DNA from: Bacteroidales bacterium UBA3297
GTDB taxonomy: Bacteria > Bacteroidota > Bacteroidia > Bacteroidales > Paludibacteraceae
Length of the DNA: 64,000 bases
Assembly (NCBI GenBank): GCA_002362105.1
Contig: DETD01000016.1
Location: 71,069 to 135,068 of the forward strand
Direction of reading: 5' to 3'
A program made the translations under genes and the position numbers. Positions 51,422 to 60,296 of the stretch are shown here, in pieces (positions within the stretch are counted from its first letter, which is position 1; the number at the start of each line of letters is the position of its first letter). Below the pieces are notes generated by a model, which was not told where the DNA came from, searched no databases, and worked only from the letters and a program-made list of their open reading frames with translations.

Positions 51422-52558
51422 ATGGATAATGTTTTTATAACTCAGACCTCTCATTTTTATCCGAACGAGCCTGTTCCTAATGACGAAATGGAAGACTATT
51501 TGGGATTGGTAAACAATAACAAATCTTTGTCCCGACCCATCGTCCTTCGTAACAATGGTATCAAGTCACGTTATTATGCGCTCGATAAGCAGGGCAATAT
51601 GACTCATTCGTCCATCCAGATGGCGGCTAACGCTATTCGTGGACTAGAGGAGGAAGGGTTTAAGTTGTCTGATGCGGATGTGCTTGCCTATGGAACCGCA
51701 TCGCCCGAACAGTTCATGCCTTCGCCTGCCGCTATGGTGCATGGCGAGTTGCCTGAAGCTGGAAATATGGAGGTCGTTTCGTTCCAAGGTTCATGTTGTA
51801 CTAGTGCCGAAGCGTTGAAGTATTGTTGCTATGCGTTGGCGTCTGGCGATGCCGACGAGGCTATCTGTGCCGCTTCTGAACGAACTTCTGCCCTTTTGCG
51901 TGCCGAGAATTTCAAGGCCGAGGGTGATGTTATTGCTTTGAATAAAAGGCCGATTCTGGCTTTCGAAAAAGATTTCCTGAGATGGATGCTGAGTGATGGT
52001 GCTGCTGCCGTTCGCTTGTCTAGAAAACCCGCCGAAGGACGACTCTCGCTCAAAGTGGAGTGGGTGGAACTGACTTCCTTCGCTAACGAACTTGAAACGT
52101 GTATGTATTTGGGCGCTGAAAAGAATGCCGATGGCACTCTGAGGGGGTGGAACATGTTCCCGCAAGACGAGTGGCTGCCTAAGTCGGTCTTCTCGCTTAA
52201 GCAAGATACACGTTTGCTGGGCGACAATATCGTGAAACTAGGCGGGCTCTTCCTTGAACGCATTATGAAGAAGCGTAACTTCTCTGGCGAAGACGTCGAT
52301 TGGTTCCTCCCACACATGTCTTCTCTCTTCTTTAAAGACCAGATGAAGCAGAATATAGAGGAACTGGGACTTGTTGTCGACGATGACCACTGGTTCTACA
52401 ATTTGCCTCGTATAGGTAATGTGGGCTCTGTTTCGGCGTTGGCAATGATCGACGAACTCTACCACTCGGGCAAACTGAAGAAGGGGGAGCATTTGTTGGT
52501 CGCTGTTCCTGAAAGTGCGCGCTTTACTTATGGTTATATTTATTTGACAGTTTATTAA
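51422..52558 (+). CDS. Ketoacyl-ACP synthase III-like (thiolase-fold) enzyme
   Basis: 378 residues, FabH-like fold. Catalytic residues are readable: Cys126 in FQGSCCTSAEALKY, His298 in FLPHMSS and Asn333 in IGNVGSVSA. It is longer and more divergent than housekeeping FabH (HQAN is replaced by the HMSS context), suggesting an unusual acyl or polyketide starter substrate. The next two genes follow at 13 and 9 bases on the same strand and are probably co-transcribed with it, giving a small biosynthetic operon. Product unknown. Confidence 0.8.
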   Translation: MDNVFITQTSHFYPNEPVPNDEMEDYLGLVNNNKSLSRPIVLRNNGIKSRYYALDKQGNMTHSSIQMAANAIRGLEEEGFKLSDADVLAYGTASPEQFMPSPAAMVHGELPEAGNMEVVSFQGSCCTSAEALKYCCYALASGDADEAICAASERTSALLRAENFKAEGDVIALNKRPILAFEKDFLRWMLSDGAAAVRLSRKPAEGRLSLKVEWVELTSFANELETCMYLGAEKNADGTLRGWNMFPQDEWLPKSVFSLKQDTRLLGDNIVKLGGLFLERIMKKRNFSGEDVDWFLPHMSSLFFKDQMKQNIEELGLVVDDDHWFYNLPRIGNVGSVSALAMIDELYHSGKLKKGEHLLVAVPESARFTYGYIYLTVY

Positions 52559-52571
52559 TCACTATATTATA

Positions 52572-52976
52572 ATGAAAGTTGAAGATGTTCCTCAAGACGG
52601 CAAGTTCCTAGTGGATTCGGTTGCCCGCGACGTTTGTTATGCTGTAGACGAGCAGGGTAACTATCAGGCGGTTGTCAGTAAGGGATGGGATGTAAAGGCG
52701 GACGCTTTGCAGATTGTGCTCGACGATGTTATCGAGCAGTGCGAGCCGATTCGTCAGCGGGTGTTGCGCCACGAGGTTAGCCCCTTGGCCTACCACATGG
52801 AGAAAAACCTGATGGATATAGATATGTTGGCCGATAATTCTGGCATTTCAAAACGTAAGGTGAAAAAGCATATGGAATACGACGAGTTCCAGAAACTCGA
52901 CCGCGAAACGCTCGAAAACTATGCCTATACACTGCGTATTACTGTCGATGAGTTGGTTACTGTGCCTGAAAAGTAA
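52572..52976 (+). CDS. Small protein between ketosynthase and BtrH-like genes
   Basis: 134 residues, not recognised. No signal peptide. Residues 80-134 resemble a helix-turn-helix-like helical bundle (NLMDIDMLADNSGISKRKVK, then LRITVDELVTVPE), so it might be a regulator or partner subunit; the first 70 residues have beta character (VARDVCYAVDEQGNYQAVV). It is not a recognisable acyl carrier protein: I see no DSL phosphopantetheine site. ATG at 52572, 13 bases after the ketosynthase stop. Confidence 0.65.
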   Translation: MKVEDVPQDGKFLVDSVARDVCYAVDEQGNYQAVVSKGWDVKADALQIVLDDVIEQCEPIRQRVLRHEVSPLAYHMEKNLMDIDMLADNSGISKRKVKKHMEYDEFQKLDRETLENYAYTLRITVDELVTVPEK

Positions 52977-52985
52977 GTTGATGTT

Positions 52986-54011
52986 ATGGAGTTAGATTTT
53001 ATACACAAGCCTGCAGGCCATTGCGAAAATGGCGTTACTGCTAATATGATGCGTTTTTATGGGTTCGATTTGCCCGAACCTCTTATTTTTGGTATCGCCT
53101 ATGGTATGTTTTTTTCGCACATACCGTTTATAAAACTGGCCGGTTTACCGGTTTCCTCTTTCCGTACGTTCCCTGGTGCCTTGTTCGGACGTGCAACTAA
53201 AGCGTTGGGCTTTAAATCCACTACAGAACGCTTCCTGATAGAGGAGAATGCAATGAAGAAGTTAGACGAGAAACTGGCCGAGGGTATTCCGGTCGGTTGT
53301 GTGGTGGGTATGTATTACCTTCCTTATATGCCGATAGAGTACCGCTTCCCTTTCAACGGACACAATATCTGCATTGTGGGACGCGACGAGGCGGCCGGTA
53401 CCTATACGGTGAGTGACCCGAACTGCATAGAAAAGGTCACTATCAGCCGAAAAGATTTACAGAAGGTGCGTTTCACCAAAGGTGGAACTTATCCGCTTTT
53501 CGGCCAAATGTACTGGATTAACAAGGTGCCAAAGCAGTTGCCAGACCTTAAGCCGATTGTGCTGAAGTCTATACAGAAAAACTGCTGGTTTATGACTTCC
53601 GAGCCTTCTGTTATTCCGTTCTTCGGATGTAATGGTATCGATTATTTGGCTTCACGTATCCCGACTTGGAAAGAAACCCTTGGCGAACGTAAGGCTGCCC
53701 TCAATCTGGCTCAGATTATCCGTATGTTGGAGGAAATTGGTACTGGTGGCGCTGGTTTCCGCTTTATGTATGGCGCCTACCTGCAACTGGCGGCCCAGAT
53801 TACTGGCGAGAACCAGTTTAAGGAATTCTCTGAGCGTATTACGGCTATTGGTGACGATTGGCGCACTTTCGCGTCCGATGCGGCCTCTATCTTTAAACGT
53901 AGGAAAGATGCCTGTACATACGATCATGTGGCTGCCCAAATTGCCGCAATCGGCAAACAGGAACGTGCTTTCTACAACGACTTGGTTAAGGTAGCGAAAG
54001 CGGTAAAATAA
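52986..54011 (+). CDS. BtrH-like N-terminal domain / DUF4872-like acyltransferase-type protein
   Basis: 341 residues. The N-terminal half resembles BtrH, the transferase that moves an acyl group from an acyl-carrier protein in butirosin synthesis: GHCENGVTANMMRFYG (Cys13), FNGHNICIVGRDE (His126) and TYTVSDPN (Asp144) suggest a papain-like Cys-His-Asp triad. The C-terminal half (about 190-341) is a helical domain of the DUF4872 kind. The enzyme would be a partner of the ketosynthase upstream. Substrate and product unknown. A perfect terminator follows. Confidence 0.75.
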   Translation: MELDFIHKPAGHCENGVTANMMRFYGFDLPEPLIFGIAYGMFFSHIPFIKLAGLPVSSFRTFPGALFGRATKALGFKSTTERFLIEENAMKKLDEKLAEGIPVGCVVGMYYLPYMPIEYRFPFNGHNICIVGRDEAAGTYTVSDPNCIEKVTISRKDLQKVRFTKGGTYPLFGQMYWINKVPKQLPDLKPIVLKSIQKNCWFMTSEPSVIPFFGCNGIDYLASRIPTWKETLGERKAALNLAQIIRMLEEIGTGGAGFRFMYGAYLQLAAQITGENQFKEFSERITAIGDDWRTFASDAASIFKRRKDACTYDHVAAQIAAIGKQERAFYNDLVKVAKAVK

Positions 54012-54026
54012 TCACGATGTAATAAC

Positions 54027-54060
54027 GAAAAAGGGCGACTCCTGAGAGTCGCCCTTTTTC
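54027..54060. terminator. Bidirectional terminator between BtrH-like gene and convergent membrane gene
   Basis: GAAAAAGGGCGACTC (54027-54041) and GAGTCGCCCTTTTTC (54046-54060), a perfect 15-bp stem with a 4-base loop. Confidence 0.9.
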
Positions 54061-54062
54061 GT

Positions 54063-54509
54063 TTATTGTTTGCTGGCTTTTTTCGCTTTCCACAGAAAGT
54101 AGATGATGAGGAAGAGTATCAGGGCGAATAAGCCCCAATAGGTGAGCACTGTCCTTATGCTGGTGCTTTCGCCTGGCCACTTTACGCTTTTTTGTTCGTG
54201 GTCGTAGTAGAGCTCGTTATTGGGCAGTTTTACACCTATGCCTGGGTTGACCTGGTCGTAGACTGTAGCCGGTACTTCTGTCAGATAGAGCGAATCGGCA
54301 TAACTGACGGTCAGTAAGTAGCCGATGGTAACACTGCCTTTGCATTCGGTGTGCGACACGCGTTTGTCTACGATGCTGTAGTCGGTAAGTGTTTCACGAT
54401 GTATGCTCTCGTCGATGTAGTGCGATGTCACGCTTATTGTTCTCGAGGTCAGTCTGACGCCTAGCGCTGCACAGACAACCGCCATCAGGATGTAGATGTA
54501 TTTGTTCAT
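54063..54509 (-). CDS. Hypothetical membrane protein, 148 residues
   Basis: Not recognised. N-terminal hydrophobic segment (YIYILMAVVCAALGV), a soluble beta-rich middle (about 20-110; TECKGSVTIGYLLTVSYADS), and a second hydrophobic segment (about 120-142; YWGLFALILFLIIYFLW) followed by basic KAKKASK. Two-pass topology with an external loop; similar in plan to DUF3592-type proteins (low confidence). I chose 54509 because a minus-strand TATATTTG at 54529-54536 lies just before it; the frame extends to 54707 but that part is not coding. Confidence 0.6.
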   Translation of the reverse strand: MNKYIYILMAVVCAALGVRLTSRTISVTSHYIDESIHRETLTDYSIVDKRVSHTECKGSVTIGYLLTVSYADSLYLTEVPATVYDQVNPGIGVKLPNNELYYDHEQKSVKWPGESTSIRTVLTYWGLFALILFLIIYFLWKAKKASKQ

Positions 54510-54804
54510 TTCTTGATCTATGTTTCTGCAAATATACTTAAAAGACCTTTCTCCTAAAGTTTTTCTGCCCGTATAAGACTTGCCCTTTTTGTCGCCTGTT
54601 GGACTACTGCGGTGGCTGATTTGGCGTTGATTGATGTGTGAATAGATATACTTGCACTTTTTGTGGTAATATTCGCATTCGCTTCTATTCTGCGCCAAGT
54701 ACTGCAATACTGCAAGTTATGGGTTTTTGAGTAGGATTTTTCTGATTTTTCGGAAATAATTGCTCCTAGTGGCGCTGTAAGGTTTGTAAGAAGGCTCAAA
54801 ACAA
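54510..54804. other. Intergenic, promoter box only
   Basis: Contains the -7 box TATATTTG (minus strand, 54529-54536) for the membrane-protein gene. Beyond that it is AT-rich and I see nothing that looks coding or structured before the terminator at 54805. Confidence 0.45.
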
Positions 54805-54836
54805 TAAAAAAAGCGGAACAGATGCCTGTTCCGCTT
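54805..54836 (-). terminator. Terminator of GH5 paralogue 1
   Basis: AAGCGGAACAG (54811-54821) and CTGTTCCGCTT (54826-54836), with seven A residues on the left that read as a U run on the minus strand. Confidence 0.85.
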
Positions 54837-54853
54837 CCTATTGTAATTGCTCT

Positions 54854-56128
54854 TTACTTGTGCAGTTGGTCGAAGATGTACTTGCCCGATTCGGTCAAAA
54901 TGCTCTTGTCGAATGGCTGCATGTTGCCGTCGTCCCACTTGAGGGCGGCGCATACACCGCCGTCTGAACTGAAGCTCCAGTTACACCAGCTAACCACTTG
55001 TTTGCCGTCGTTGTTACCGTTGAAGATGTCCATCCACATATCCGACAAGTCTGGGCGGAAGTTGGTCCAGCCGCTAGCGTCGGTGGTTCCCCATTCGGTG
55101 ACGAAAATAGGGAGTGTCTTTAACAAGCATGGAATGGTGTCGCAACCGTTCTTGAATATCTTCATAAAGTCAATATCCCAGAATTTAACAGCGGTCTCAT
55201 CGTGGCGGCCGTCGTTATGGCTGGCTGCATAGAAGTGGAAGGTATACATCAGGTTGTTGTATGCCTGGCCCTTTTCGTCAACTGGCTCGTGGCCGATAAC
55301 GTCTTGTGGACGTTGTGACCAGTGTGGTGTACCGCAAATGCAGACAACATCTTTGTCGTACGAGCGGATGATTTTCAGCATCTGTTCGCAGTGTGGTTTG
55401 ATGTGTTCTAGCCATGTAACGCGTGGGTTCCAGTATTTCGGACCGTTGTCGTTGTATTTCTCGTTTTCGAAGTTTAAGCCGTTAGGCTCGTTGCACAATT
55501 CATAGAGAATGTGCTTTTGGTTCTGGTAGCGGCGCGCGCAGTAGGTGAAGAAGTCAGCGGCAAGGTCTTTGCCGGTGCGCGGGTGCTTGCGGTAAAGGGC
55601 GCTCATTGGGTTGCCTGGCGAGAGCACGTGCCAGTCAATCAGCAGGTACATACCCTGTGCTGCGGTCCATTTTACCAAACCGTCTACATATACGTCGCGG
55701 TGGTTGCTGTTGTAGGCGTATCCGCCTTCTTCATCAACATAGATGGCGATACGGAAAATGTTGGCGTTCCAGTCTTTTCTGAGGGCGGCCATGTTGGCTT
55801 CTGTTACGTTGGCTGCACCCTTCCATTGCAGGCCGTGCGAACTCATACCGCGCAGTTGTACAGGTTTCCCGTCTGCGCTGCACAGGCAGCGGACACCTGC
55901 CGCGTTGGTGTCTACTTTCAACTTGCCCCATTGGTCTACTGGCGAACCCTTCGGATAGGTTGGGGTTGGAAGTATTTCTACGTTGGCCGAAGCGCTGTCT
56001 ATGGTGCCGAATGAGGTTACTGAGGCGTTAACGTCAAGTTCTCCGTTCGACTGCTGTGGCTGTTTTGCGTTGTCGCAGGCTGTTAGTGTGAGTGCTGCGG
56101 TTGTCATTGCCAAAAAAAGTCTTTTCAT
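54854..56128 (-). CDS. GH5 endoglucanase (cellulase), lipoprotein
   Basis: Glycoside hydrolase family 5 enzyme of 424 residues, likely hydrolysing beta-1,4-glucan or a related hemicellulose. The signal peptide ends in lipobox LTLTAC with Cys18, so it is lipid-anchored. GH5 hallmarks: the acid/base Glu214 in LYELCNEPNG and nucleophile Glu345 in IFVTEWGTTDA; FRIAIYVDEEGGYAYN and LIDWHVLSPGNP are substrate-side. I set the start at 56128; an ATG at 56167 would add 13 residues before the signal peptide. A near-identical domain is encoded next door at 56210-57520. Confidence 0.92.
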   Translation of the reverse strand: MKRLFLAMTTAALTLTACDNAKQPQQSNGELDVNASVTSFGTIDSASANVEILPTPTYPKGSPVDQWGKLKVDTNAAGVRCLCSADGKPVQLRGMSSHGLQWKGAANVTEANMAALRKDWNANIFRIAIYVDEEGGYAYNSNHRDVYVDGLVKWTAAQGMYLLIDWHVLSPGNPMSALYRKHPRTGKDLAADFFTYCARRYQNQKHILYELCNEPNGLNFENEKYNDNGPKYWNPRVTWLEHIKPHCEQMLKIIRSYDKDVVCICGTPHWSQRPQDVIGHEPVDEKGQAYNNLMYTFHFYAASHNDGRHDETAVKFWDIDFMKIFKNGCDTIPCLLKTLPIFVTEWGTTDASGWTNFRPDLSDMWMDIFNGNNDGKQVVSWCNWSFSSDGGVCAALKWDDGNMQPFDKSILTESGKYIFDQLHK

Positions 56129-56152
56129 GGTTGATGATGTGTTGATTATTAG

Positions 56153-56190
56153 AAAGGCAACCCGCACAGATATGGGTGTGGGTTGCCTTT
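56153..56190 (-). terminator. Terminator of GH5 paralogue 2
   Basis: AAAGGCAACCC (56153-56163) and GGGTTGCCTTT (56180-56190), between the two GH5 genes. Because paralogue 1 starts only 25 bases further on, it must be initiated from its own signals or by readthrough. Confidence 0.7.
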
Positions 56191-56209
56191 GTTTGTTTTG
56201 TATAATAGG

Positions 56210-57520
56210 TTACTGTTTTGAACCTTTTACTACTGTATGGTACTTCTCGTGGAATTTCTTGTAGATATACTTACCCGATTCGGTAAGGATCTTTTCGTCG
56301 AATATATCCATGTTTCCGGTGTTCCAGTTCAGAGCAGCACAAGAACCGCCTTCTGCGCTGAAGTTCCAGTTACACCAGCTGACTACCTGCTTGCCGTCGT
56401 TGTCGCCGTCGAAAATCTTCAACCAGCGGTCGCTGAGGTCAGGACGGAAGTTTGCCCAACCGCTTGCGTCGGTAGTTCCCCATTCGGTAACGAAGATTGG
56501 AAGTTCTTTCAAAATACAAGGTGTTTTCTTGTCACCTTTCTGGAAGCGGGTCATAAAGTCGTTATCCCAGGCCTTTACGGCTGTCTCGTAGTGCTGGCCG
56601 TCGTTGTGGGTTGCTGCGTAGAAGTGGAAGGCGTACATAATGTTCTCGTATACCTTTCCGTTCTCGTCAACTGGCTCTTTGCCGATAACCTGTTCCGGAT
56701 TTTGGTCGTACATAGGTGTTCCGCAAACTACCACTACGTCTTTGTCGTAGGTGCGGATAATCTTCAACATCTGCTCGCAGTATGGCTTGATGTGGTTTTC
56801 CCAAGTAACGCGTGGCTGTTCGGCCCATGCCCATTTGCCACCGCCAAAGTTTTCGTTCTGGTAGTTCTCGCCGTTAGGCTCGTTACACAATTCGAACAAT
56901 ACGTGGCTTTGTTTCTGGTAGCGGCGGGCACAATAGGTGAAGAAGTCGGCGGCTACGTCCTTGCCGTTGTCGCGGCGGTTACGGTAAACGCGGCTCTGTG
57001 GGTTGCCTGGCGAGAGTACGTGCCAGTCAATCAGCAGGTACATACCTTGTGCTGCGGTCCACTTTACGAGGTCTTCAATATAGCGGCTGCGGTGGGTTGG
57101 GTTGTAGGCGTAACCGCCTTCCTCGTCCACATAGACTGCAATACGGAATACGTTGGTGTTCCAGTCATTACGCAGGGCACGGATGTTTGATTCGGTCAGA
57201 CAGGCTACGCCGGCCCACTGCATACCGTGCGACACCATGCCGCGCAGCTGGACGGGGTTGCCGTTCTTATCGCAGAGGCAGCGGACGCCCTGCTTGTTTT
57301 TCCCAACTTTCAATTTACCCCATAACTGTACGGGTGAGCCGATTGGGTAAGTAGGTGCGGTTAAAATCTCGCAATTGATAGATGCGCTGTCTACCCATCC
57401 GAACGATGGGGCGTTTTCAGTGTCAAGTCCTGGTGGAACGTAGTTGTTAGACTGCTGCGCCATAGTTAGCGATGCACAGAAAGTCAGTGCTAATGCCGAT
57501 AGTCCAAGTCTGTTAAGCAT
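56210..57520 (-). CDS. GH5 endoglucanase (cellulase), secreted
   Basis: 436 residues, close paralogue of the gene at 54854-56128 and similarly organised. Acid/base Glu214 in FELCNEPNG and nucleophile Glu346 in IFVTEWGTTDA. The signal peptide (about 1-21, MLNRLGLSALALTFCASLTMA) ends in a normal signal-peptidase I site; there is no lipobox. The tandem pair therefore provides the same activity in two forms, anchored and released. A minus-strand TAAATTTG at 57583-57590 is its promoter. Upstream gene in the tandem. Confidence 0.92.
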   Translation of the reverse strand: MLNRLGLSALALTFCASLTMAQQSNNYVPPGLDTENAPSFGWVDSASINCEILTAPTYPIGSPVQLWGKLKVGKNKQGVRCLCDKNGNPVQLRGMVSHGMQWAGVACLTESNIRALRNDWNTNVFRIAVYVDEEGGYAYNPTHRSRYIEDLVKWTAAQGMYLLIDWHVLSPGNPQSRVYRNRRDNGKDVAADFFTYCARRYQKQSHVLFELCNEPNGENYQNENFGGGKWAWAEQPRVTWENHIKPYCEQMLKIIRTYDKDVVVVCGTPMYDQNPEQVIGKEPVDENGKVYENIMYAFHFYAATHNDGQHYETAVKAWDNDFMTRFQKGDKKTPCILKELPIFVTEWGTTDASGWANFRPDLSDRWLKIFDGDNDGKQVVSWCNWNFSAEGGSCAALNWNTGNMDIFDEKILTESGKYIYKKFHEKYHTVVKGSKQ

Positions 57521-57582
57521 TTCGTATTGTGTATTTTTTAGTTTGTCGTTCTATTGTTGCAGTTCATTCTGCCTTATTTTTG

Positions 57583-57590
57583 CAAATTTA
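57583..57590 (-). promoter_or_regulatory. Promoter -7 box of the GH5 pair
   Basis: Minus-strand TAAATTTG about 63 bases before the ATG at 57520. Confidence 0.55.
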
Positions 57591-57646
57591 AGAAAAAAAG
57601 TAGAATAAGAACCAAAGAATAATTACATCTTGTTCTCGGCATTTGT

Positions 57647-57654
57647 TAAATTTG
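57647..57654 (+). promoter_or_regulatory. Promoter -7 box of sppA
   Basis: TAAATTTG 20 bases before the ATG at 57675. Confidence 0.55.
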
Positions 57655-57674
57655 CACAATAGAATTTATTGGAT

Positions 57675-59393
57675 ATGAAACAGTTTTTGAAAATGGTATT
57701 GGCCGCTTTTGTGGGAATGTTTGCTTTCCTTTTTGTCGGCCTTGTTATTGTGCTTGTTTTTTCGGCTTCTGCCTCTGCACCTTCTGCTGTGAAAGAGGGT
57801 TCTGTGTTGCACCTCCGCCTGGAGGGTGAGTTAGACGAACGCTCGCAAGAAAGTGTCTATACTTCGCTGGGTCTCGCCGACTATAAAATAGGCCTCGATG
57901 ATATTCTGCTGGCTATTTCTGCCGCTAAGACCGACGATAATATCGAGGGTATCTTTTTGGAGCCTGGGGCGCTCGTGTGCGGCTCGGCTTCTCTCTCCGA
58001 AATCCGTTCGGCTTTGCTCGATTTCCGCTCTTCCGGCAAGTTTGTCTATGCCTATTCGGGGGCCTATACACAGGGCGCCTATTTCCTTTCTACGGCTGCC
58101 GATTCGGTTTTCCTTAATCCGTCTGGTACGGTCGACTGGCGGGGTATGGCTTACCGTTGCAGTTTCTACAAACGCTTGTTAGAGAAGGTGGGTATTGAAA
58201 TGCAGGTTGTGAAAGTGGGTGTCTACAAGTCGTTCACCGAACAGTATACGAACGAGAAGATGAGCGATGCCAACAGAGAGCAGATGAAGGCGTTTGTTGG
58301 TGACATTTGGAAGACGGTTTCCGATTCGGTGGCTGTTGCGCGTAACATTCCTGCCAACGTTCTGCAACTGGCGGCCGACAGCATGCTCTCGTTTCAATCG
58401 GCCGACAGTGTGTTGGCTATGGGGATGGTCGATGTATTGGCTTATCGCGACGAGGTGCTCAAGTGCTTGAACAAGCGTCTGGGAAAGGATTCTACGGCTA
58501 AGATTCCGACCATTTCTCCTACCGATTATGTGGCGCAGTTGCTCCCTTCCGATAATGGGGGCGACGAAGTGGCGGTTGTTTATGCTGTGGGCGAAATCGA
58601 TAACGGTAACACCGACGGCATCAATACCGAAAATCTGTCGAAGGAGTTGCTGAAACTGGCGAATAACGACGAGGTGAAGGCTGTGGTGCTGCGCGTGAAC
58701 TCTCCAGGTGGAAGCGCCTATGGTTCCGAACAGGTGTGGCATGCCTTGCAGGTTCTGAAACAGAAAAAAACGCTGGTAGTCAGCATGGGCGACTATGCGG
58801 CTAGCGGTGGTTACTATATTTCTTGCGGTGCTGACCTTATTGTGGCTGACCCGCTTACCATTACTGGTTCGATTGGTATTTTCGGTGTGATTCCGAACAT
58901 CGGGCCTCTTGCCGATAAAATTGGCTTGGATTACGACGTGGTTAAAACGAGTGAGGGTGCCGACTTCCCACGGGTAATGGGACCGATGACTCCTGTACAA
59001 CAGCGACGTGTGCAGAATTATGTGAACAATGGCTATGCTTTGTTCACCAAACGCTGTGCCGACGGTAGAAAAATGGACCCTGCAGCTTTGGAGGCTATTG
59101 CACAGGGCCGGGTGTGGAGTGGTTACAGTGCCGTTCGGATTGGATTGGTCGACACGTTGGGAACTCTTTCTGACGCTACCAGAATTGCGGCCGATTTGGC
59201 CAACCTCTCTGACTATCATGTTAAGGACTATCCGGCTAAGCCTACTTTGTGGGAGTCGATGATGGAGACGCCTTCGCTGGGTACGCAAATGTTTGCTCCG
59301 AAGGAGTTCGAACGCGAAAAGAAGGCCATTGAGCAGTCGCTCAAACTCGATATCCTTCAGGCGGCTTTGCCTTTCAATCTGGTCATCGAATAA
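57675..59393 (+). CDS. sppA: Signal peptide peptidase SppA, 67K type
   Basis: Inner-membrane serine protease that degrades cleaved signal peptides. Long form, 572 residues with two related halves. One N-terminal membrane segment (about 8-30). Catalytic dyad: Lys185 in VGVYKSFTEQYT and Ser377 in DYAASGGYYIS; SPGGSAYGSE and ITGSIGIFGVIPN flank the site. I chose ATG 57675 rather than the TTG at 57669. Ended by a hairpin at 59398 shared with the convergent M15 gene. Confidence 0.93.
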   Translation: MKQFLKMVLAAFVGMFAFLFVGLVIVLVFSASASAPSAVKEGSVLHLRLEGELDERSQESVYTSLGLADYKIGLDDILLAISAAKTDDNIEGIFLEPGALVCGSASLSEIRSALLDFRSSGKFVYAYSGAYTQGAYFLSTAADSVFLNPSGTVDWRGMAYRCSFYKRLLEKVGIEMQVVKVGVYKSFTEQYTNEKMSDANREQMKAFVGDIWKTVSDSVAVARNIPANVLQLAADSMLSFQSADSVLAMGMVDVLAYRDEVLKCLNKRLGKDSTAKIPTISPTDYVAQLLPSDNGGDEVAVVYAVGEIDNGNTDGINTENLSKELLKLANNDEVKAVVLRVNSPGGSAYGSEQVWHALQVLKQKKTLVVSMGDYAASGGYYISCGADLIVADPLTITGSIGIFGVIPNIGPLADKIGLDYDVVKTSEGADFPRVMGPMTPVQQRRVQNYVNNGYALFTKRCADGRKMDPAALEAIAQGRVWSGYSAVRIGLVDTLGTLSDATRIAADLANLSDYHVKDYPAKPTLWESMMETPSLGTQMFAPKEFEREKKAIEQSLKLDILQAALPFNLVIE

Positions 59394-59397
59394 AATA

Positions 59398-59438
59398 AGC
59401 CCCCGATAACTTTTTTGTTAAAGGGGGCTATTTTTTTT
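59398..59438 (+). terminator. Terminator of sppA
   Basis: AGCCCCC (59398-59404) and GGGGGCT (59423-59429) followed by A and eight T residues; the stem has extra pairing inside (GATAAC / GTTA). Confidence 0.8.
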
Positions 59439-60288
59439 AATTCTTTTTGTGCTGGCTGAACCGCAGTAGGTCGGGACGGTATTCAAAGTGCATGGTGTCG
59501 TAGTGGTACCAGCGTGCACCCGATACAAAACCGTGTTTCTCGAAGATGCGGATTATCTCGTGGGGTATGCGGTTGACGTACCTGATGTCGTCTTCCTCTT
59601 CTTTCCCCGGATTTGACCAACGCCAGAAGTCGGAGTACTTTGTACAGATGTCGATGGTCATGCCGTAGCTGTGTGCGCTTAGCCTGTTGCTGCCTCGTAC
59701 CGCACGCCAGTTAAAGGTCGACGATTGCGAAAAGTATTTCTGGTAGGTGGGGGGCAGGGTGGCGGCCAAGTCTTTTGCTACCGTTCGCAAACTGTCGGCG
59801 GCGCCATTGACGGCCGTAAACAACAGTTTTTGTCCAAACCAGTCTACCTTCACTAATTGGCTCAATACTTTCTGTTTGTTTTTACCATACATGTGCTTGA
59901 AGATGGCCTCGTTCCGAATTCTCCCCGGGTCGTAATTCTTTTTGGGGTGCCATACGTTGGTGTCGTAGGGTTGTGAGAACATGTCTTCGGGGTCGGCGTT
60001 GTCCATCTTTTGGGTGTGCGTTTTTTGCTGTCCGTCGTCATAGACCAGCGTACTCCCATCCGAAAGGATCAGGCAGTTGTCTTTATACCCTTTCACAAAT
60101 TGCGGGTAGCACGCAATCAGGCATTCCGCTCCAAACGGTATAGTGTCTTTGGCCACAGGTGTCACCGGTGCCTCTTGCCGAAGCGCCTCTTGCTGGTTGG
60201 GTGCGTCTGTCACCTGCGCGCTTGTGCAGGCACTGTTTGCCAGAAGCGTAAGCAAGGCCGTTGTTAGATGTAGTTTCCCTGTTTTCAT
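59437..60288 (-). CDS. M15-family D-Ala-D-Ala carboxypeptidase-like peptidoglycan hydrolase
   Basis: 283 residues. Signal peptide about 1-24, with a Cys in NSACTS that could be a lipobox (LANSAC), so possibly a lipoprotein. The zinc-peptidase motif SAHSYGMTIDI (SxHxxGxxxD) and the distal YHYDTMHFEYRP are M15 hallmarks, as in VanY/VanX and endolysin-like enzymes. The N-terminal 170 residues are a domain I do not recognise. It lies eight bases after a DUF4846 gene on the same strand and probably acts in the periplasm on peptide crosslinks. Confidence 0.85.
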   Translation of the reverse strand: MKTGKLHLTTALLTLLANSACTSAQVTDAPNQQEALRQEAPVTPVAKDTIPFGAECLIACYPQFVKGYKDNCLILSDGSTLVYDDGQQKTHTQKMDNADPEDMFSQPYDTNVWHPKKNYDPGRIRNEAIFKHMYGKNKQKVLSQLVKVDWFGQKLLFTAVNGAADSLRTVAKDLAATLPPTYQKYFSQSSTFNWRAVRGSNRLSAHSYGMTIDICTKYSDFWRWSNPGKEEEDDIRYVNRIPHEIIRIFEKHGFVSGARWYHYDTMHFEYRPDLLRFSQHKKN

Positions 60289-60296
60289 TGTTCTGT

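Noticed and set aside
52572..52976. Acyl carrier protein for the ketosynthase cluster
   Set aside because: Right size and position, but there is no DSL phosphopantetheine attachment motif.
56237..57190. 317-residue plus-strand frame
   Set aside because: Antisense of the second GH5 gene.
58179..59288. 369-residue open frame on the minus strand
   Set aside because: Antisense of sppA; no motif.
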